Source: Sphaerisporangium siamense (lineage in GTDB: Bacteria > Actinomycetota > Actinomycetes > Streptosporangiales > Streptosporangiaceae). Taken from it: a stretch of 64,000 bases of DNA. Positions 15,501 to 25,700 of this stretch are shown in pieces. Location of the stretch: NCBI RefSeq assembly GCF_014205275.1, contig NZ_JACHND010000001.1:682001-746000 (forward strand). The letters run 5' to 3'. Made by a program: the position numbers and the translations under genes. Below the pieces are notes generated by a model. That model was not told the DNA's origin. It did no database searches and was given only the letters and a program-made list of their open reading frames with translations. Each line of letters starts with the position of its first letter. The stretch's first letter is position 1.

Positions 15501-18500
15501 GCGGGGAGCCTCGGCACCGAGCAGTTCTTCCGCCTGGCCAGGGAGCGCGGCGCGGCGATGGCCGCGCGCGGCGAGGCCGGCGACCCGGGCACGATGGCGG
15601 CCGTCTCGGCGGGCCTGCCGGAAGTCGAGCGCCTGCTCGACGGGCATCCCGACGTCGTCGTCTGCAACGTCAACGCGCCCGACCAGATCGTGGTCGGCGG
15701 CGGACGCGACGCGGTCGCGGCCTTCGTCGGGGCGTGCGCGGCGGCGGGGGTGGGCGCGAGCCCGCTGCCGGTGGCGGCGGCCTTCCACACCCGGTACGTC
15801 ACGCACGCGGTGGAGCGGTTCGGCGAGGCGGTCGCCTCGGCCGTCGTCGCGCCCCCGGCCATCACGGTCTACGCCGACACCGAGGGCGCCACGTACGGCG
15901 CCGACACCGGCGAGAACGCCCGCGTTCTCGTTCAGCAGCTCGCCGGCCCCGTCGGCTTCGCGCCCCGGGTCGAGCAGATGTACCGCGACGGGTTCCGGGT
16001 CTTCGTCGAGTTCGGGCCGAAGAAGGTCCTGACCGGCCTGGTCCGGCGGATCCTCGCCGACCGTCCCGACGTGGTCGCGCTGTCGGCCGACGCCGGGCCC
16101 GGCCGTGACAGTGACCACGCACTCAAGCAGCTCGCCGCGCGCCTGGCCGTCCTCGGCCTGCCGCTGGCCGGTTTCAACCGCTACACCGCGACGGCGGCCG
16201 AGCCGCCGCACTCCGAGGGGATGACGATCCAGTTGAACGGTGTGAACTACGTGCCCGAGGCGCGCCGCCACGAGTACCGGGAGGCACTTGAGAACGGGTA
16301 CACGGTGGAGACGTCCGCGGAGGACGCCGCCACCGAGCCCGCCCCGGCCACCGGCCAGACCAACGGCCACGCCGGCAACGACCACGCCGCCAACGGCCAC
16401 GGCACGAACGGACACAGCGCCAACGGGCACGGCACCAATGGGCACAGCGCGAACGGGCACGGGTCGAACGGCCATGGGTCCAACGGGCACAACGGCAACG
16501 GGCACGCGGTGCCGGGCGGGGCGCCGAGCGTGGGCGCCATCGCCGCCAGCCACCTCGCCATGCACGGCGAGTACCTGCACAGCCAGCTCCGCCTGTCCGA
16601 GCGCCTGACCAACCTCGTCGAGGAGGGCAGCCGCCAGGACGCAGGCCCGTCGGAGAACACGATCGCCGGCATCACCGCCGTCACCGAGCACAGCCTGGCC
16701 ATCGGCCAGAGCCACGTGTGGGCCAGCGAGGTGCTGCGCAGCTTCGCCCAGCTCGAAACCACCATGATCGCGCCGGACCGCGCGGCCGGAGGCGACCTGC
16801 CGGGCCCGTCCCTGCCCCAGGCCGTCGCGCCGTCGTACGAGCTGCGCGCCATCGGCTCCCGTCCGGGCGCCTGGCCGCAGGAGACGGAGGCAGGCGGGCA
16901 GACCGCGTACAACGGCCACAACGGACAGAACGGCAACGGCCGCAACGGCTATGGCACCAACGGCCACGGCGCCAACGGGCACCAGGGTCACGAGGGCCAC
17001 GCCGCCACGCTCGCCCCCGCCGCCCCGGTCGCCTTCGCCGAGGCCCCCGTCCAGGCTCCCGCCCCGGCTCCGGCCGCTCCGGCGCCCGTCGTGGAGACGG
17101 CCCCGGTCACCACGGCCCCCGCCCCCGTCACCACGTCGCCCGCCCCGGTCGCCGCGGCCCCGGCCCCCGCTCCGGCACCGGCGCAGGCCGACGCCGCGAC
17201 CGTCCAGGCCACCCTGCTGTCCATCGTCGCCGAGAAGACCGGCTACCCCACAGACATGCTCGACCCCTCGATGGACGTGGAGGCCGACCTCGGCATCGAC
17301 TCCATCAAGCGCGTGGAGATCATGGGCGCCCTGCGCGAGTCGTTCCCCGGCTCGCCGTCGGTGAGCCCGGAGCGGCTCGCCGAGCTGCGAACGCTTGAGG
17401 ACATCGTCCAATTCATCGCGGGAGCGGCGGCCGAGCCGACCGGGGCGGAGGTGGTGAACGGCCCAAAAGCTGAGCGCCTGCCGCGGATCGACCGGTGGCA
17501 GGCCGGCCTGACCCGGCTCCCGGTCCCCGACCGGCAGGAGGACGCCTACAGAGACGCTCCGCTGGCCCTGGTGACCGGGGCCGGCGGGCCGCTCGCCGAC
17601 GCGGTCGCCGCCAGGCTCCGGTCCGCCGGGTGGCGTACGGCCGGGCCGGGCGCCGTCCCCGAGGACGGGCTCGACCTGGTGCTGTACCTGGCGCCGGAGC
17701 GGGTGGACGGCACCCCGGCCGCCCTGGCCGCGCTGCGTGAGACGGCGATGCTGGCCCGCGACACCCAGCGCCCGCTGGAGTCGACGGCCGGCCGGTCGGC
17801 CTTCGTCACGGTGTCCCGCCTGGACGGCCGCCTCGGCGTCACCCCGTCCGCCGGGCCCGCAGGCGACGACGGTCTCGCGACCGTCGCGCTCGGCGGGGTG
17901 TCCGGCCTGGTCAAGACCCTCGCCATCGAAGCGCCCACCGTGTTCTGCCGGGCGATCGACGTCGAGGCCGGCGTTCCCGACGGGCGGGTCGCCGAGATCG
18001 TCCTGGCCGAGCTGTACGACCCGCGGGCCGGGCTGCGCGAGGTGGGCCACACCGCCGACGGCGCCCGGTGGACGACGACGCTCACCGGCGAAGGGCCGCG
18101 GACGGCGCCGATCGCACCGCCGGGAGAGGGCGACCTGCTCGTGGTGACCGGCGGCGGGCGCGGCGTCACGGCCGCGTGCGTGGTCGAGCTCGCCCGGCGG
18201 CACGGCACCGGCCTGCTGCTCCTCGGCCGCACCCCGCTGGCCGACGAGCCGGAGTGGGCTCGCGAGGTGCCGCTGGACCGGCTGAAGGCGGCCATCGCGG
18301 CGGCGCTCAAGGCGGGCGGGGCGAAGGTGACCCCGCGCGACGTCGAGCCGCGCTTCCAGGAGCTGAAGGCGCAGCGCGAGATCCGCACGACCCTGGCGCT
18401 GGTGGCCGAGGCCGGAGCGTCGGCGACGTACGTGCCGGTGGACGTCACCGACCCCGCCGCCGTCCGCGCGGCGCTCGCGCCCTACCGGGACCGCGTGGCC

Positions 18501-19754
18501 GGGGTCGTGCACGGCGCCGGCGTCCTCGCCGACCAGCTCATCGTGGACAAGCGCCCGCAGGACGTCGACCGGGTGCTCGGGACCAAGCTCGCGGGCCTCG
18601 CGGGCGTGCTCGCCGCGCTGGACCCCGACCGGCTGCGCCACGTCGTGCTCTTCTCCTCGGTGGCCGGGTTCTTCGGCAACCAGGGGCAGGCCGACTACGC
18701 GATGGCCAACGAGGCGCTCAACCGCGTCGCGTCCCGGCTGCGGGGAGCGCACCCCGGGGCGAGGGTGACCTCGATCAACTGGGGCGCCTGGGACGGCGGC
18801 ATGGTCACCCCCGAGCTGGCCCGGCTCTTCGCCGAGCGCGGGGTGGACCTGATCCCGCTGGAGACCGGGGCGTGGATGTTCGCCGAGCAGTTCGACGCCG
18901 AGCGCGCGGGCGATCTGGTCTGTGTGATCGGCCCGGACAAGCCGCTGTCGGAGGCCGAGCCTCCCGCGCTGCCCGCGGACGGGGTCACCGTGACCCGGGA
19001 CCTCGGCACGCTGGCCGGGGAGCCCGTGCTCGCGAGCCATTGGATCGGCGACCGGCCGGTGCTGCCCGCCACGGTGGCGCTGGGCGGCATCCTCGCCACC
19101 GCGCGGGAGGCGACCGGCACGCGGTCCGCCGCCGCCCGGGACTTCACCGTCCTGAAGGGCGTGGTGTTCGGCGCCGAGGCGCCCGATGCGCTGCGGTTCA
19201 CGCTCACGCCGGACGGCGAGGGCACGCGGGTCGAGGTGCGCGACGAGACCGGCCGTCCCCGCTACCGGGCGGTCGTGGAGTCCGCGGTCCCGGCTCCGGC
19301 GCGGGTGGGCGGCCTGCCCGCCCTCGACGCCGGCGAGGACTGCGCGGCCTACTCCGACGGCACCCTGTTCCACGGCGAGGTCCTGCGCGGCCTGCGCCGG
19401 GTGCTGGACCCGGGACGGCGCATGGTCCTGCGCGCCGAGCTTCCCCGCACCCCGTTCGCCGCCGGCGCCTACGGCACCGGCGACTACGACCCGGTGCTCG
19501 CCGACCTGCTGCTGCAGGCCGTGCTGGTCTGGGCGCGACGGCACACCGGCCAGGCCAGCCTGCCCGCGGGCGTGGGCCGCGCCGAGGTCCACGCGCCGAT
19601 CCCGGCGGGCGAGCCCTTCCTCATCGTGGTCGACGAGGCCACCGTCAGCGGGCCACTGGTGCGCTGCACGGTCACCGCGTGCGACGGCGAGGGGCGGGTC
19701 CTCACCCGGTTCACCGGGGTCCAGGCGATCTGCCGCGACGGCGGCGCGCAGTAA
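12540..19754 (+). CDS. PUFA-synthase-like polyketide synthase, TE-KS-AT-ACP-KR-DH (PfaA-like)
   Basis: 2404-residue iterative type I synthase. Residues ~15-305 are an alpha/beta-hydrolase thioesterase (GWSFGG with S103, H265 in PGDHYT). Residues ~320-780 are the KS (C524 in DAACASS, H659, H699). Residues ~880-1215 are a malonyl-type AT (GQGSQY at ~885, S978 in GHSFGE). Two low-complexity Asn-Gly-His-rich linkers flank a helical segment (~1275-1490) and lead to one ACP (S1588 in GIDSIKRVE). A KR follows (GGGRGV at ~1871, Y2053 in DYAMAN), then a double-hotdog DH (H2167 in HWIGDRPVLP and a later DYDPVLADLLLQ). PUFA synthases normally carry 5-9 tandem ACPs; this has one. No stop separates TE from KS, although an ATG at 13468 could in principle be an internal start with only a weak ribosome site. 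Confidence 0.93.
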   Translation: MRRPDRKPARTVTRVGSAPEGAPPVILVHPGALPATVYADLAAALSPGAALHVVNLEHVPEYFEAALRGGAPATSIPALAERVAADLRGQGLTSGRWCLAGWSFGGVVALELAGLLEKRERPCALLALDSIAPVPEYTRLDGDLDDAGALRWFAMYLGARRGVAVPVDGPLPNDREKGLREVLDRARAAGALRPDTTLPGLRKVLDTYLQGLVRNNRLAVAYEPRRSPVPVVLVRPEHGLLDVPDPLGWGGLAGDLTVLGCPGDHYTMLHDREAVDRIAGAALDLLDDRVAAGPPAAGIATLSTGTDRVMDSDNNSPTRTGDTPIAIVGLGALFPRSGDLREFWGNVVDAVDCIEDVPETHWRVEDHYDPDPKAPDKTYAKRGGFIPTVPFNPLEFGLPPNTLEVTDVLQLLSLVVAKQTLADAGAPGSQWYKPERTGVVLGITGANSLTQPLATRLQTPVLKEVVRSCGLTERDAEEIAAKFVKAFAPWEEHSFPGMLGNVVAGRVANRFDLGGTNCTVDAACASSLAAVHMAAAELISGRADLMLTGGCDAENTILMYLCFSKTPAFSKAGAIRPFDETADGTLIGEGLGMLALKRLADAERDGDRVYAVLRGIGTSSDGRYKSIYAPRKEGQMVALRRAYEDAGFGPEQVGLVECHGTGTPVGDLTEVGALREVFAAAGAGREAVALGSVKSQIGHTKAAAGAAGMIKTSLALYHKLLPPTINVTEPRGAMEFGSSPFYVNTSTRPWITEPERPLRRAAVSSFGFGGTNFHCVLEEHDPSGAALTVLHRTSRVHLWHGADPGALLKAVEEDPAGLDDTAPVPAGHARLAVVARDEAELDRLRGQACARLAEDPSVEAFELPGGAFYRRAAAVPGKVGALFAGQGSQYVSMAAEAALAVPPVRAAFDAAAACFAGAEPLGRVVFPPPAFDEDGRRRQEEALRRTDYAQPAIGAVSAGQYTFLKELGFAAEGALGHSFGEVTALWAAGSLGTEQFFRLARERGAAMAARGEAGDPGTMAAVSAGLPEVERLLDGHPDVVVCNVNAPDQIVVGGGRDAVAAFVGACAAAGVGASPLPVAAAFHTRYVTHAVERFGEAVASAVVAPPAITVYADTEGATYGADTGENARVLVQQLAGPVGFAPRVEQMYRDGFRVFVEFGPKKVLTGLVRRILADRPDVVALSADAGPGRDSDHALKQLAARLAVLGLPLAGFNRYTATAAEPPHSEGMTIQLNGVNYVPEARRHEYREALENGYTVETSAEDAATEPAPATGQTNGHAGNDHAANGHGTNGHSANGHGTNGHSANGHGSNGHGSNGHNGNGHAVPGGAPSVGAIAASHLAMHGEYLHSQLRLSERLTNLVEEGSRQDAGPSENTIAGITAVTEHSLAIGQSHVWASEVLRSFAQLETTMIAPDRAAGGDLPGPSLPQAVAPSYELRAIGSRPGAWPQETEAGGQTAYNGHNGQNGNGRNGYGTNGHGANGHQGHEGHAATLAPAAPVAFAEAPVQAPAPAPAAPAPVVETAPVTTAPAPVTTSPAPVAAAPAPAPAPAQADAATVQATLLSIVAEKTGYPTDMLDPSMDVEADLGIDSIKRVEIMGALRESFPGSPSVSPERLAELRTLEDIVQFIAGAAAEPTGAEVVNGPKAERLPRIDRWQAGLTRLPVPDRQEDAYRDAPLALVTGAGGPLADAVAARLRSAGWRTAGPGAVPEDGLDLVLYLAPERVDGTPAALAALRETAMLARDTQRPLESTAGRSAFVTVSRLDGRLGVTPSAGPAGDDGLATVALGGVSGLVKTLAIEAPTVFCRAIDVEAGVPDGRVAEIVLAELYDPRAGLREVGHTADGARWTTTLTGEGPRTAPIAPPGEGDLLVVTGGGRGVTAACVVELARRHGTGLLLLGRTPLADEPEWAREVPLDRLKAAIAAALKAGGAKVTPRDVEPRFQELKAQREIRTTLALVAEAGASATYVPVDVTDPAAVRAALAPYRDRVAGVVHGAGVLADQLIVDKRPQDVDRVLGTKLAGLAGVLAALDPDRLRHVVLFSSVAGFFGNQGQADYAMANEALNRVASRLRGAHPGARVTSINWGAWDGGMVTPELARLFAERGVDLIPLETGAWMFAEQFDAERAGDLVCVIGPDKPLSEAEPPALPADGVTVTRDLGTLAGEPVLASHWIGDRPVLPATVALGGILATAREATGTRSAAARDFTVLKGVVFGAEAPDALRFTLTPDGEGTRVEVRDETGRPRYRAVVESAVPAPARVGGLPALDAGEDCAAYSDGTLFHGEVLRGLRRVLDPGRRMVLRAELPRTPFAAGAYGTGDYDPVLADLLLQAVLVWARRHTGQASLPAGVGRAEVHAPIPAGEPFLIVVDEATVSGPLVRCTVTACDGEGRVLTRFTGVQAICRDGGAQ
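16360..16506 (+). repeat. Asn-Gly-His repeat linker 1 (short tandem repeats)
   Basis: Degenerate 9-18 bp repeats such as CACGGCACCAACGGG encode about ten NGH units (GTNGHSANGHG and variants). A second, shorter stretch encoding NGH/NGY units occurs at 16909-17003, and an Ala/Pro-rich linker follows to ~17190. They connect AT, a helical segment and ACP, and probably act as flexible tethers. Confidence 0.85.
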
Positions 19755-19785
19755 CTGCCCCTCGTTCGAGAGCGGATGGAGAGTC

Positions 19786-22700
19786 ATGTCCACGCCAGAG
19801 CATGTTGCGGATACCGGACAGGAACCCGTAGCGATCGTCGGGATCGCCTGCCTGCTGCCAGGCGCCGACACACCCGAGCAGTTCTGGGCCAACCTGCGGT
19901 CCGGGGTGGATCTGCGTCGCCCCGGCGGCCGCGAGATGTTCGGCACGGACGACGCCGTCCCCGGCGGGTGGGGTGACCCGGAGCACCGGGTCACCGCCAC
20001 CCGGGGCGGGTTCGTCACCGAGCCGCCCATCGACCTGACCGGCCTGCGCGTCCCCGCGGCGACGCTGGGCCGGCTGGACAAGGTGGTCCGGTGGCCCCTG
20101 CACACCGCCCGCCGCGCCCTGGCGGACGCCGGCATCGCCGAGGACGCCACGGTCCTGGCGCGCACCGGCGTGATCCTGGGCAACTACGCCTTCCCGACCG
20201 AGACCTCGGTGCGCGCCTGCGTGCCGCTGGTCAGGAACGCGGTGACCGCCGGCCTGCGCCGCGCCGGCCTCGACCTGCCGGAGACGGCCGGGACGGCGAC
20301 CGGGGACGACCCCGCGGAGCTGTGGCCGTTCGGCCTCCCCGCGACCGTGGTGGCCGACGCCCTGGGTCTCGGCGGCGCCCGGCTGACCCTGGACGCGGCG
20401 TGCTCTTCGGCGCTCTACGCGCTGGCCCTGGCCCAGCGGCAGCTGTCGACGGGCCGGGCCGACGTGATGCTCGCCGGCGCGGTCTGCGCGCCGGACCCCC
20501 TTCTGATCCACCTGTCCTTCTCCGACCTGAAGGCGTACCCCGCCGACGGGGTGAGCCAGCCGTTCGACGGCCGGTCGCAGGGCATCGTGACCGGGCAGGG
20601 CGCCGGGATCTTCGTGCTCAAGCGGCTGTCGGACGCCCGGCGGGACGGCGACCGCGTCCACGCGGTGCTCGGCCCGATCGGGCTGAGCAACGACGGCGCG
20701 GGCGGGCACCTGCTCACCCCGCGCAAGGACGGCCAGGTCGAGGCGTACCGCCGCACGTACCTGGACCACGGCGTCGACCCGGCGCAGATCGACTACATCG
20801 AGTGCCACGCCACGGGCACGCCGATCGGCGACAGCACCGAGCTGCGCGGCCTGGCCGAGTTCTTCGGCGGGCGCGGCGGGGTGCCGCCGCTCGGCTCGGT
20901 GAAGGCCAACGTCGGCCACCTGCTGACCGTGGCGGGCTTCACCAGCGTGCTCAAGGCGATCCTGGCGCTGCGACACGGGACCATCCCGGCCACGCCGGGC
21001 GTCGCCGAGCCGCTGCGCCCGGCCGAGGCGCTGACCGCCGCCGACCGGGTCGTGGTGTCCGAGCGGCCCTGGCCGCTGCCCCGGGTCGAGCGCGACCCCG
21101 GGCACCGGGTGGCCGCGGTGTCGGCGTTCGGCTTCGGCGGCACCAACGCCCACGCGATCCTGACGACCGAGGAGGCGGCCGGCGTCCTGCCCCCGGGCGG
21201 CGCCGCCGCGGACCGGGACGGACGGCTCGCCGTGGTCGGGCTGGGCCTGCGGGCCGGGCCGCTGACCGGCGTCGCGGAATGGCGGCGCGCCGCGCGCACG
21301 GGCACGCCCGCGCTGGTGGAGCGTCCCGGGCACCGCTGGTACGGCCTGCAGGACGGCGACCCCGCGCCCGCCACCGGCGACCACGCCGGCACGGCCGGGT
21401 ACGCCGACATGATCGACGTGGACGCCCGCGCCTACCGCATCCCGCCGGGCGAGCTGGGCCACGCCAACCCGCAGCACCTGCTGCTGTTCGAGGCGGCCGA
21501 GCAGGCGCTCGCCGACGCAGGGTACGCCGAGCGGCCGTCGGGGCGGCGCGCGAACCGGCTTCCGGAGCGGCGGGTGGCCGTGGTCGTCTCGATGGAGCTG
21601 GAGCCGCGCACCCATACCCACCGCGCGCGGTTCGACATCGGCGCCCACGTGCGGGCCGAGGTCGAGAGGTCCGGGCTGACGCTGGACGACGAGGCCGTGG
21701 ACCGCCTGGAGACGGCGGTGCGCGGCGCGGTGCACGACCCGATCGGCGCCAACGAGGTGCTCAGCTACATCGGCAACATCATGGCCAGCCGCATCTCCTC
21801 CTCCCGCAACCTCACCGGGCCGTCCTTCACGGTGGCCGCCGACGCCACCGGCGGCGCCCGCGCCCTGGAGGTCGCCCAGCTCCTGCTGCTCGACCCGACG
21901 GTGGAGGCCGTGCTGGTCGGCGGGGTGGACCTGGCGGCGGGCATCGAGAACGTGGCCGCCAGGACGGCGCTCGCCCGGACGGAGGGCGGCCTGCCGCCGG
22001 TGCCCGGCGACGCCGCCGCCGCGGTCGTGGTCACCCGGCCCGGCGACACCGGCGGCCGGCGGGTCTACGCCACCATCGAGTCGATGGCGGTGTGCTCGGA
22101 CCCGGCCGGTCCCGGGGCCGCGCTGACCATCGCCGCGGGGGCGAGCCTGTCCGCCGCCGGCCTCGGCCCACGGGACGTGGACTACCTGGAGCTGGCCTCC
22201 CCCACCACCCCGGAGGTCGCGGGCGCGCTGGCCGCCGCCTACCCGGCGGACGCCGGGGACGGCGAGGGCTGCCTGCTCGGCGGCGCCGCCGCGCTCGCCG
22301 GGGACTCCCAGCAGGCGTCCGTGCTGACGGCCCTGGTGAACGCGGCCGGGTGGCTGCACACGGCCGAGCTGCCCGCCACCCCCGAGCCGCTGCGCGAGGC
22401 GCTGGACGGCCTGCCGCCGACCCGGCTGGAGGTGTCGGCGGACCCGGCGCCGTTCCTGCGCCGCGCGCACGACCGGCCGAGGATCGCCGCCGTGGCCGCC
22501 TGGGACGGCCGCGCGCTGGCGGGCGGCGACACCGCCGCGCACCTGGTGCTGGCCGGCGCGGACACCCGGGGCGCGGCGGTGGAGGCCGACTGGCGGGACG
22601 CCCCCGGCCACCTGATGCTCGCGGTCAGCGCGGACGACGCGGGCGCGATGACCGGCCTGGTGCGCCAGTACCGGTCCGCGCTCGACCACGGCCGCGACCC

Positions 22701-25700
22701 GTGGGAGCTGGTGCGCGAGGCCGCGCCGCGCAGCGGGTCGCGGCGGTACACGGCGGTGCTGGTCGCCGCCGACGGGGATCGGCTGCGCCGCGAGCTCGAC
22801 GCCGCCGAGCGCGACCTGCCGTCCGTGCTGGCGAACGGCGGCGAGTGGGCGACCCCCGCGGGCAGCTTCTGCACCGCCCGCCCGGTCGGCGAGGGACGCG
22901 TCGCGTTCGTCTACCCCGGCGCCTTCACCGGCTACCCGGGCATGGACCGCGACCTGTTCCGCCTGTTCCCCGGCCTGCTGGAGCGCTTCGAACGGGAGGC
23001 CGACCGGCCGCGCGACCGGTTCAAGCACCGCTGGCTGTACCCGCGCGGCTCCCGTCCCCTGCGGCGGCGCGACCTGATGCGGCACGAGGAGCGGCTGATC
23101 GACGAGATCCCCGTGCTGCTCGCCGCCGGCACCAACACGGCGGTGCTGCGCACCCAGCTCCTGCGCGACGTGCTCGGCGTCACCCCGCACGGCGGGTTCG
23201 GCTACAGCCTCGGGGAGAGCAGCATGCTCTTCGCGATGGACGTCTGGTCGGCCGCCGCCCGCGACGACGCCAAGCTGGCCGCCACCCCCCTGTTCCGCGA
23301 CCGGCTGCGCGGCCCCAAGCACATGGTCCGCGAGGCGTGGGCGCTGCCCGGGGACACCCCGGACTCGGAGGTGTGGGCGAGCTACCTGCTGCTGGCCGGG
23401 CCCGAGACGGTCGGCGCGGCCATGCGGGGCCTGGACCGCGTCTTCCTCACCCACGTCAACACCCCGGGCGAGGTGGTCGTCGGCGGCGACCCGGCGCAGA
23501 TCCGCGAGCTGATCCGCCGGGCGGGCTGCCAGGCCGCCAAGGCCCCGGCCAACCACGTCATGCACTGCCCGATGGTCGACCCGGGCCTCGCCGAGCTGGC
23601 CGAGCTGAACCGGTACCGCGCCGGCGCGCCCGACCCGTCCCTCGAACTGCTGTCGGCCTTCGACTACGACACCGTCGACCCGGCGGACCTGGAGACGGTG
23701 GCCACGCGGATCGCCTGGACGCTGCGCAGCACCATCGACTTCGCGCGCCTGACCCGCGTCGCGCACGACCGCGGCTTCCGCTACTTCGTCGAGGTCGGGC
23801 CGGGCGCGACCTGCACCCGCTGGATCGGCGACACCCTCGCGGACCTGCCGCACGTGGCCGTCTCGGTGGACCGCCGGCACACCTCGGTGAGCGGCGCCCT
23901 GGCCCAGGCGCTGGCCCGGCTGGCGAGCCACGGCCTGCCCGTGGACCTCGGACGGCTGCTGGGCCCCGCCGAGCAGGCGGGCGCGGCGCCGGCGGAGCGG
24001 CGGCTGATCCGCACGGTGCCGTGCGGCGGCGAGTCGATCGTCGAGCGGGTCGCCGACCGCGCCACCCCTGTTCTCACCGACCGTGCCACCCCTGTTCTCG
24101 CGACGGCCGGGCACGACGCCCCGGTCGCCGCCGACGCCGAGGAGGCGCCTGCCGTCATGCCCGACCCGATCGTCTACTGGCCCGAGGACATGACCGTCTG
24201 GGACCTCGACGCCGAGGACGTCATCACCCTGGAAGGCGAGCCGTTCGTCTTCGTCCCCGACCCGCCCGCCCCCCAGGTGGTTCCCGCGCCCACCCCCCTC
24301 GCCCCGCCCGCGGGCCGGCACGAGACCCCGGTCCGCCGGGTGCGCCCCCCGCGCGCCGGGTCCTGGAACCCGCGCGGCCGCCGCCCGGCGCCCGAGGCGC
24401 TGACCGGCACCGTGGCGTCCATGGCCGCCTGGGTCGCCGAGGCGCACCGCGCCGCGCTGCGCGCCCACGACGCGATCCTCGACGGCGCGGTCACGCGGCT
24501 CGAACGCGCCGCGTCCGGGACCGTCACCGCCCTTCCCCCCGCGCCGCCCGCGGGCGGCGACCTGCCGGAGGGGCCGCGCCCGGTGCTGGACGAGGCCGAC
24601 CTTCTGGAGTTCGCCTCCGGAAAGGTGGCCAACGTGTTCGGCCCGGCGTTCGCCGAGGTGGACACCTACCCCACCCGCACCCGGCTGCCCGCGCCGCCCT
24701 ACCACTTCGTCACCCGCGTGACCGCGCTGGAGGGCCGCACGGGCGTGTTCGAGCCGTCGTCGATCACCACCGAGTACGACGTGCCCGCCGGGGCCTGGTA
24801 CGGCGTGGACGGCCTGGTGCCGTGCGCGGTGACCATCGAGGCCGGGCAGTGCGACCTGCTGCTGATCAGCTACCTGGGCATCGACCAGCGCCACCGCGGC
24901 GACCGCGTCTACCGGCTGCTGGACAGCAAGCTGGTCTTCCACGGCCCGCTGCCGCGCGAGGGCCAGACCCTGCGGTACGACATCGAGATCAAGCGGTTCG
25001 TGTGGAACGGCGACTCGCTGCTGTTCTTCTTCGGCTACAAGTGCTACGCCGACGGCGAGCTGATCCTGGAGCTGCTCGACGCCTGCGCCGGCTACTTCAC
25101 CCAGGCCGAGCTGGACAACTCCCTCGGTGTGGTGCTGTCGGACGCCGACAAGGCCCGGCGCGCCGCGCTGGAGCGGACCTGGTTCAAGCCGCTGGCCCGC
25201 ACCGAGCGCACCGCGCTGACCGGCGCCGACCTGGCGCTGCTCGCCGAGGGCCGCCGCGCCGAGGTGTTCGGCCCGCAGTACGACCAGGGCGGCGCCAACC
25301 CGTCGGTGCGGCTGCCCGGCGAGATGCTCCGCATGATCGACGAGATCCCGTCGATCGACCGCCTCGGCGGCCCGTGCGGGCTCGGCGAACTGACCGCCGT
25401 CAAGCGGCTCGACCCGGACGGCTGGTACTTCACCTGCCACTTCCCCGGCGACCCCGTGCTGGCCGGCTCGCTGGTGGCCGAGGGCGCGGTGCAGCTCCTG
25501 CAGACGTACGCGATGTACCTGGGCATGAACCTGGTGCTGCCGGACGCCGAGTTCCAGTCGGTGCCGGGGCTGCGGACCGAGGTCAAGGTGCGCGGGCAGA
25601 TCACCCCGGGCACCCGGGAGATCCGCTACCAGGCGGAGATCATCGGGCTGACCCTGCTCCCCCGGCCCACCGTCATCGCCGACATCACCGTGTACGACGG

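Noticed and set aside
16360-17003. Repeat array considered as CRISPR
   Set aside because: Units are short, in frame, encode Asn-Gly-His and have no spacers of constant length; no cas genes are nearby.
12501-20183. Very long minus-strand open frame opposite the first synthase
   Set aside because: It mirrors the GC-rich codon pattern of the plus-strand gene (third-position G/C avoids stops on the opposite strand). The translation is Arg/Gly/Val/His-rich with no family motifs.
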